A stretch of DNA of 7,007 bases from Planctomycetota bacterium (lineage in GTDB: Bacteria; Planctomycetota; UBA1135; UBA2386): contig JAEUHU010000406.1 in the NCBI GenBank assembly GCA_016793305.1, positions 1 to 7,007 on the forward strand, read 5' to 3'. The position numbers were made by a program, and so were the translations under genes. The notes below the pieces were generated by a model. The model searched no databases and was not told where the DNA came from. It saw only the letters and a program-made list of their open reading frames with translations. Below, in pieces: positions 1-4,517 of the stretch. How positions within the stretch are numbered: the first letter of the stretch is position 1; every line of letters starts with the position of its first letter.

Positions 1-872
1 GGCAGCAGCTGCAACGCGCTGCCCCCCGCACCCCGCACCTCGAGTCGCCCACTCGACGGATCCGGCAGGAAGCGGATGCCCGACAGGTTCGGGCCGGTCG
101 CGAACGTCACGACGCCGCCGAGCAACGGGTCTTCGGTGGCACCGTCGAGCACCAGGTCCATGCGCGGCACGCCACTCGTCCACTCGGACCGCACCAGCAC
201 GGTGCCGGGCAACAGCGTGCGCGCGGAGCAGGCGAACCGGTCGACGGTCTGCACCGTCAACACGCGCACCGTGAAGCGGTTCTCCCAGTCGATCCGCAGC
301 ACGCCGTCGAACACCGAACTGCCGCTGCCGACCGCGACCTCGAGGCCGACGCAGCGCAGCGAGGCACCCAGCACCCAGTTGAGGTCGTCGCTGACGTTGC
401 CGACCAACTGCACGCTCTCGAATGCCGCGGCACCGGTCAGCTCGAGCCCGCCCTCGCGATACTGGCGGCAGTCGAACACGAACGCGTCGCCGCTGCCGTA
501 CTCGCCGTCGCCGTCGCGATCGTCCCAGGTGAACACGATCGAGCCACCGTCGGGGCCTTCGAGTTCGCGCACCAGCAGGCCGGTCGGCGCACCGTCCTCG
601 GGCGGCGCCACCTCGAAGAACCCAGCGAGCAGCCGCGCCACGCGCAGCGGGGCCAGGGCAGTGCAGTAGACCGCCGAGCCGACCTGGACCGCGTTCTCGC
701 TCGAGATGCGCACGTCGGCGGACAGCGCCGGTGGGGTCGTGGTCCGGTCGCTGCTGCACGCCGCGGCGAGCACCAGGGCGGAGCCGATCAGGAGAGGACG
801 ACGGAGGAGTTGGGCGTGGAACACGGCGAGGGATGCTGCCACGTGGATGGCGCCGTGCGGCACGCCCCGCAT
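1..872 (-). CDS. Putative lipoprotein of unknown function (3' end outside window)
   Basis: The minus frame is open from ATG 872 to the window edge without a stop, giving 290 complete codons; the C-terminus is missing. Residues 22-39 read LLRRPLLIGSALVLAAAC, a basic then hydrophobic stretch ending in a cysteine (C39), as in a lipoprotein signal peptide. The -3 residue is Ala, not the usual Leu, so the lipobox is slightly off consensus. With ATG 872 the n-region is long (23 residues); a GTG at 824 would give a standard 22-residue signal, but 872 has a Shine-Dalgarno-like AAGGA. The RRPLL run loosely resembles a Tat motif. The mature part is predicted to be beta-rich, with an acidic loop SIVFTWDDRDGDGEYGSGDAF (residues 111-131, D-rich at 117-129) that looks calcium-binding, and cysteines at 70, 135 and 174 that may form a disulfide. 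No family was recognised with confidence. It lies 85 bp after DUF4956 in the same direction and may be the operon's last gene. Confidence 0.75.
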   Translation of the reverse strand, partial: MRGVPHGAIHVAASLAVFHAQLLRRPLLIGSALVLAAACSSDRTTTPPALSADVRISSENAVQVGSAVYCTALAPLRVARLLAGFFEVAPPEDGAPTGLLVRELEGPDGGSIVFTWDDRDGDGEYGSGDAFVFDCRQYREGGLELTGAAAFESVQLVGNVSDDLNWVLGASLRCVGLEVAVGSGSSVFDGVLRIDWENRFTVRVLTVQTVDRFACSARTLLPGTVLVRSEWTSGVPRMDLVLDGATEDPLLGGVVTFATGPNLSGIRFLPDPSSGRLEVRGAGGSALQLL

Positions 873-883
873 CGTTTGGCCGT

Positions 884-888
884 TCCTT
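884..888 (-). promoter_or_regulatory. Shine-Dalgarno-like AAGGA before the lipoprotein gene
   Basis: AAGGA lies 11 bases upstream of the ATG at 872 on the minus strand. It is the only recognisable Shine-Dalgarno-like match among the starts in the window, and it favours ATG 872 over the downstream in-frame GTG codons at 842 and 824. Confidence 0.45.
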
Positions 889-935
889 CACGGAATCTTC
901 GATCGGCGCCGGCCCCCCGGACGACCTCGATTCCC

Positions 936-950
936 CCGCCGCAGCGGCGG
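936..950 (-). repeat. Short GC-rich hairpin just after the DUF4956 stop
   Basis: CCGCCGCTGCGGCGG on the minus strand is a perfect inverted repeat that folds as a 6-bp stem with a 3-base loop, starting 7 bases after the DUF4956 stop codon. It is followed by GGGGAATCGA and not by a U-tract, so a true intrinsic terminator is unlikely. It could be a processing or attenuation hairpin separating the lipoprotein gene from the operon. Short GC palindromes also arise by chance in DNA this rich in GC. Confidence 0.3.
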
Positions 951-957
951 CTCGCGA

Positions 958-1665
958 TCAGAACTCCACGTCGCTCTTGCCGACCAGCAGCACGACCTCG
1001 GAGACGCCGCTCGTCGAGCCGAGAGCCGCGGCCAGGTCCTCGGCGCGCTGCCCGCGGTGCAGCACCACGTCGTAGGCGAGCCGCAGGCTGTTGCCATCGC
1101 CCGCGGGCTCGGCCTGCAGCAGGTGGCTGCGGCGGGCGAAGCGTTCGATCGCCTGGCGGTAGGGAGCACTGTCGCCCGCGCGATCGAACACGAAGCGCAG
1201 CACGAAGTCGCTGCGGTGGATCGCACCGAAGTCGGTCGCGTGCAGCACGAACGCCAGTAGACCGACCGCCCCGGCCCCGATCGCCGCGAGGTCGAGGTAG
1301 CCGAGCCCGGTCGCCATGCCGACCGCGAGCGCCGCGAACACGAACGCAGTGTCGCGCGTGTCCTTGACGACGGTGCGGAAGCGGATGATCGACAGGGCGC
1401 CGACCAGCGTGAACGCGGTCGCGAGGCTGTTGCGCACGGTCAGCATCACCAGCGCCACGATCAGCGCGATGTAGACGATCGTCTGCGTGAACGACTGCGA
1501 GTAGGAGAGGCCCTTGTGGGTGCGGCGGTAGACGACGGCCAGGACGACCCCGAGCCCCGCCGCGAGGGCGGCCCGCATCAGGATGGTCGGCAGGTCGGCA
1601 GCGAACTCGGCGGCGACAGGGAGCGAGACCGGGGCAGGCGAGTCCTGCGGAGAAGGCAGCAACAT
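958..1665 (-). CDS. DUF4956 family membrane protein, partner of the VTC protein
   Basis: A 235-residue integral membrane protein. Hydrophobic segments lie at about 29-46, 61-77, 83-94, 107-122 and 124-141, followed by a soluble C-terminal part (about 145-235). The family signature is clear: LVGALSIIRFRTVVKD (87-102) and then DTAFVFAALAVGMATGLGY. The C-terminal part has alternating strand/helix character (LRLAYDVVLH, AEDLAAALG, VSEVVLLVG), possibly an ACT-like regulatory fold as in MgtC-type proteins; this is inference. DUF4956 genes recur next to bacterial VTC genes, often with a CotH-type kinase gene, and the protein is a plausible membrane anchor or channel for the VTC product. Its biochemical function is not established. 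The ATG at 1665 lies 9 bp after the VTC stop with no obvious Shine-Dalgarno, so it probably depends on upstream translation. The length is normal for the family and nothing looks broken. Confidence 0.93.
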   Translation of the reverse strand: MLLPSPQDSPAPVSLPVAAEFAADLPTILMRAALAAGLGVVLAVVYRRTHKGLSYSQSFTQTIVYIALIVALVMLTVRNSLATAFTLVGALSIIRFRTVVKDTRDTAFVFAALAVGMATGLGYLDLAAIGAGAVGLLAFVLHATDFGAIHRSDFVLRFVFDRAGDSAPYRQAIERFARRSHLLQAEPAGDGNSLRLAYDVVLHRGQRAEDLAAALGSTSGVSEVVLLVGKSDVEF

Positions 1666-1674
1666 CGGCGAAGT

Positions 1675-2472
1675 TCAGCGGGCCTGGGCGAGGCCGAGCG
1701 CCAGGATGGCGCTGCAGACCTTGGAAAGCGAGCGGCGCTGCAGTTCCTGGTCCTGGACGACCGCGTGGAACCAGGCCGGCACGGCGTGCGCGAACTTGAT
1801 CTCGAGCACGCTGCAACCCGACAGCAGCCGATGCCGGGCCAGAGCCGGACCGAACAGCCGGTCGGTGGCGGCGCCCCACAGCTCGTCGTCGAAGGTGACG
1901 CGGAAGCCCGGCGCGAACTGGCTGGTGTACGGGCGCCGCCGGTAGTCGACGAGCACCACCGGCGCGATCCTCTGCCGCAGCACGGCGCTGGCGAAGCGGT
2001 CGAGGATCGGGCTCGGGGCCGCGTTCGCCAGCACGGCCGCGACCAGCGCCTCACCACGCAGGGCCGGATCGAAGGCCCGCGCGATCGGCGTGCGGTGCTT
2101 CCACACCACGCCGTCCTGGCGCCCCTTCTGCTCGAGGAACCAGGCGGTGCGTTCGTCGGCGTGTCGCGCGTAGGTGCGCAGCCGGAACTTCGACCGCGTC
2201 CGCAGGCCGTCCATCTTGGCGTGGAACGCCGACCAGACGGGATCGTCGAAGTAGAGGCTGCGCACACCGTAGACGCCGCCGTGGGCGTGGGCGTCGCTCT
2301 GCAGGAACGGCTGCAGGGCCGCCTCGACAGCCTGCCGCTGCGCCGCCGAGAGCACGTACTTGCACTCGAGGCGCGCGAAGTGCAGCGGCGCCGGCCGGCC
2401 AGCGGCGGGAGGGCGGCGCTCGCCACCCCCCGGGGCGCCGGAAGCCGACCCTCCGGCGGTCGACGCGATCAC
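1675..2472 (-). CDS. VTC-domain protein, polyphosphate polymerase-type triphosphate tunnel enzyme
   Basis: A 265-residue cytoplasmic-type protein with no signal peptide. The VTC domain covers about 31-262. It shows the tunnel-type basic and acidic residues in family order: LECKY (E36, K38), RSLYFDD (71-77), KFRLRTY (K95, R97, R99), FLEQKGR (E114, K116), FRVTFDDEL (R191), LEIKF (E224, K226) and SLSK (K251). By analogy with yeast Vtc4, such a tunnel polymerises polyphosphate from ATP; activity here is inferred. Residues 1-30 are an Ala/Gly/Pro-rich extension outside the domain. The start is GTG at 2472, overlapping the stop of the di-heme gene as GTGA. No ATG lies between that point and the domain, and no Shine-Dalgarno is evident, which fits translational coupling. 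The frame stays open upstream to an ATG at 3318, but that stretch lies inside the di-heme gene. The DUF4956 gene follows 9 bp after the stop. Confidence 0.92.
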   Translation of the reverse strand: MIASTAGGSASGAPGGGERRPPAAGRPAPLHFARLECKYVLSAAQRQAVEAALQPFLQSDAHAHGGVYGVRSLYFDDPVWSAFHAKMDGLRTRSKFRLRTYARHADERTAWFLEQKGRQDGVVWKHRTPIARAFDPALRGEALVAAVLANAAPSPILDRFASAVLRQRIAPVVLVDYRRRPYTSQFAPGFRVTFDDELWGAATDRLFGPALARHRLLSGCSVLEIKFAHAVPAWFHAVVQDQELQRRSLSKVCSAILALGLAQAR

Positions 2473-4316
2473 AGGTCGAGGTCGATCTCGACGGCGTTCG
2501 AAAGGTCCCAGGCGAAAACGACGCTGTTGTACATCAACACCTGCACGACGAAGGTCGTGCGTGTGCCGCTGGTGCCGCTGGTGAGGGTCAGGTCTGCCCG
2601 GCCGGACGCGTCGGTCGTGAACAAGCTGGCGAGGTCCCAGAGCGGCAGCGCCGGCACGAGGATCTCGGCACCGACGATCGGCGTCGGGTTGGCCGCGAAG
2701 CTGATCGCCACCAGGGCAGCGCTGTTCGGCGGGCCATTGCGCAGGGATGCCGTCGCATGCGCATTGGACTGGCTGAGGTCGTCGCCACAGACCGACAGCG
2801 TGAGGGTGCCACCACCGGCGAAGCCGAGGTCGACCTGGCAGAATTCGCACTCGTCGGCGACGAGGTTGAAGTTCGCGTCCCGGCTGAACCCGCTGACCAC
2901 GTCCTGCAGGTCGTTGATGCCGTTGCCGTTGCAGTCCTCCTCGTAGACCAGCGACAACTGGTAGAGGTCGGAGTTGTCGACGACGCCGTTCTGGTCGAAG
3001 TCGTGGACCGCACCCACCGAATCGGCCGTCACCGCGCCGATCTGCGCCGCCTGGATGAAGCCGGGCAGGTCGAGCCGATCCCGGACGTTGTCGCCATTGC
3101 TGTCGAACTCGGCGCGGCCGAGCGAGTCGAGGAAGTCGACGACCTTCAGCTGGTCGGCGGCCGACAGGTTGAAGAACGCCGTCGCCGACGGCGCCGCTTC
3201 GCTGCCGAGCGCGTTGTGCAGGTCGATCACACCGCCCGGACCGAGGATGCGCGTCTGCAGGGTGCCACCGGTCACGCGCCCGTCGTGCCAGAGCGGGTTG
3301 CGGTTGCGCACGCCCCACAGGGTCGGCGTGCGGATCTCCTGCACCGAGGCATCCCCGTCGGCGATGAAGTCCGCAGCCAGCCCCATCTCGTGCAGCAGGA
3401 AGTCCGAGTACGGCTTGATGACCCGGTTGCGGATCGCCGTCTCGAACGACGGATCGTTGCTGGTCGTGAAGCTGGCGACGTGGCAGTCGGCGCAGCCGAC
3501 TGCGTTGAAGATCGCCTCACCGGTCATGCCGGACCGCGGCGTCTGCGGCGGCGCCGCGAGGTAACGCTGAAAGTCCGTCAGGCGGTCGATGAAGTGCAGG
3601 CCCTGACCATCAGGACCATCCTCCGGGTCGGCGACGGTGTCGAAGGCATTGACGAGCGCGACATTGCCGTTCGGCGGGTTCTCGACCGGCAGCAGCCGGT
3701 TGGTGAAGCCGAGCTCGTTGGACGCGGCATCGGCCGAGAAGCTCAGCACGGTCGCGATCTGCGCCTTCCAACCCATGCGGCCGACGCGCGGCGACAGCGA
3801 CCCTTCGAGCGGCAGCACCCAGTGCACGCGCCCCGACACGTTGGGGCTCGGCGGCGAGGTCTCGCGGGCGGCGATCGCCGCGTCGGGAATCGCCTCGACC
3901 AGGCCGAGGCCGAGCGTCGACGGGGTGACACGCGGCGAAGTGATGTTCGCCTCGGGTGGGATCACCTCGGCGCAGGCGATGTTGATCGTCTGGCCTTGCA
4001 GCAACGTGCCACCGAGCGCCGCGAGCGGATCGAAGGTCTCGCCGTCGTCGGCGCCGAAGCGGAACACCTTGATGCTGCCAGGACCGCCGATCGGGTTGTT
4101 GTGGCAACTCGCACAGCTGCTCTGGTTGAAGATCGGGCCGAGGCCGTCACCGACGGCGAAGACGCGCGTGAAGTCGACACGCCCCGCTTGGAACCGGGCG
4201 AGCTGCGTCGGCGTGAGGCCCGCGAGCGGAGCTCCCATCTTCGGTTGCGGAGTCTGGGCGAGCAGGGACGCCGGCAGCAGGCCGACCAGCAGCGACGGAA
4301 GAACGACAGAACGCAT
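2469..4316 (-). CDS. Exported di-heme oxidoreductase (DHOR/DUF1111 family) with EF-hand linker and C-terminal module
   Basis: A 615-residue protein with a signal peptide (MRSVVLPSLL, hydrophobic to A20, then Q21), hence extracytoplasmic. Two haem c sites are visible: CASCH (C68-H72) and CADCH (C275-H279). DHOR-family signatures around them include GLGPIFNQSS before the first site, then YSDFLLHEMG (303-312), EIRTPTLWGVR (327-337) and LWHDGR (342-347). The family is related to the MauG/di-haem peroxidase group; substrate and electron partner are not established. Residues 403-491 hold four calcium-loop-like runs (DSNGDNVRD, DFDQNGVVD, DCNGNGIND, DANFNLVAD) resembling a dockerin/EF-hand linker. 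Residues 490-615 (CEFCQ, SVCGDDLS, NPTPIVGA) match the C-terminal module of the upstream propeller protein. The ATG at 4316 is chosen because it starts directly with the signal peptide; an in-frame ATG at 4472 would put 52 unrelated residues in front, across the intergenic hairpin. The stop TGA overlaps the GTG of the VTC gene. Confidence 0.95.
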   Translation of the reverse strand: MRSVVLPSLLVGLLPASLLAQTPQPKMGAPLAGLTPTQLARFQAGRVDFTRVFAVGDGLGPIFNQSSCASCHNNPIGGPGSIKVFRFGADDGETFDPLAALGGTLLQGQTINIACAEVIPPEANITSPRVTPSTLGLGLVEAIPDAAIAARETSPPSPNVSGRVHWVLPLEGSLSPRVGRMGWKAQIATVLSFSADAASNELGFTNRLLPVENPPNGNVALVNAFDTVADPEDGPDGQGLHFIDRLTDFQRYLAAPPQTPRSGMTGEAIFNAVGCADCHVASFTTSNDPSFETAIRNRVIKPYSDFLLHEMGLAADFIADGDASVQEIRTPTLWGVRNRNPLWHDGRVTGGTLQTRILGPGGVIDLHNALGSEAAPSATAFFNLSAADQLKVVDFLDSLGRAEFDSNGDNVRDRLDLPGFIQAAQIGAVTADSVGAVHDFDQNGVVDNSDLYQLSLVYEEDCNGNGINDLQDVVSGFSRDANFNLVADECEFCQVDLGFAGGGTLTLSVCGDDLSQSNAHATASLRNGPPNSAALVAISFAANPTPIVGAEILVPALPLWDLASLFTTDASGRADLTLTSGTSGTRTTFVVQVLMYNSVVFAWDLSNAVEIDLDL

Positions 4317-4369
4317 GGGAGTGTCTCGAGGGTGGAGCGACAGGGGCACGTCGCCGAAGCGAGTGCGGG

Positions 4370-4378
4370 AGACTAGCA
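4370..4378 (-). promoter_or_regulatory. Possible extended -10 element for the DHOR-VTC-DUF4956 operon
   Basis: The minus strand reads TGCTAGTCT here, which resembles an extended -10 box (TGn followed by TAGTCT). It would place a transcription start near 4362 and leave a leader of about 45 bases before the ATG at 4316. No convincing -35 hexamer lies about 17 bases upstream. It sits in the only long non-coding gap before the operon and downstream of the 4432-4468 hairpin, where a promoter is expected. This is a weak motif match. Confidence 0.22.
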
Positions 4379-4431
4379 GAGGTTGCCGTGCATGGGGACC
4401 GGGCCATCGGTCGCAGGTCCCCCGAAACGGC

Positions 4432-4468
4432 ACCGAGCGGCGCAGCGAAAACGCCGGCACCGCTCGGT
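4432..4468 (-). terminator. Intergenic inverted repeat, possible transcription terminator
   Basis: A perfect 9-bp inverted repeat (ACCGAGCGG at 4432-4440, CCGCTCGGT at 4460-4468) encloses a 19-base loop. On the minus-strand transcript the loop can fold again into a short GCG-UUUU-CGC hairpin (4445-4454), extendable by a G-U and a C-G pair. The structure starts about 50 bases after the stop of the propeller gene and ends about 115 bases before the start of the di-heme gene. No real U-tract follows (only GCCGTTTCGG), so it is not a textbook intrinsic terminator. A processing or stability hairpin, or a protein-binding operator, is also possible. Confidence 0.4.
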
Positions 4469-4517
4469 TCATGCCCCGGCAACGGCCGCGATCGGCAGGT
4501 GCCGGGTGGGTCGTGAC

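Noticed and set aside
76..669. A 197-codon plus-strand open frame at the window start
   Set aside because: Ser/Thr/Arg-rich low-complexity product, antisense to the lipoprotein frame. The latter has a plausible signal peptide, a Shine-Dalgarno-like site and balanced composition.
788..1879. A 363-codon minus-strand frame overlapping the DUF4956 and lipoprotein genes
   Set aside because: Arg/Gly/Pro-rich out-of-frame translation of DUF4956; it has none of the hydrophobic segments or motifs seen in the correct frame.
1516..2946. A 476-codon open frame on the plus strand across the VTC gene and neighbours
   Set aside because: It runs antisense through three well-supported genes, respects none of their borders and has no domain-like sequence.
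2473..3318. Upstream extension of the VTC reading frame to an ATG at 3318
   Set aside because: The added 282 residues are Arg/Gln/Gly-rich and lie inside the di-heme gene in another frame. The GTG at 2472 overlapping the stop is a better start.
2757..4376. A 539-codon open frame on the plus strand opposite the di-heme gene
   Set aside because: Its product is Arg/Val/Glu-rich low-complexity sequence with no recognisable domain. The minus strand here encodes a clear two-haem DHOR protein with a signal peptide; in GC-rich DNA the opposite strand is often free of stops.
4317..4472. Longer start (ATG 4472) for the di-heme protein
   Set aside because: It would place 52 Arg/Pro-rich residues before an evident signal peptide, and its coding would run through the intergenic hairpin.
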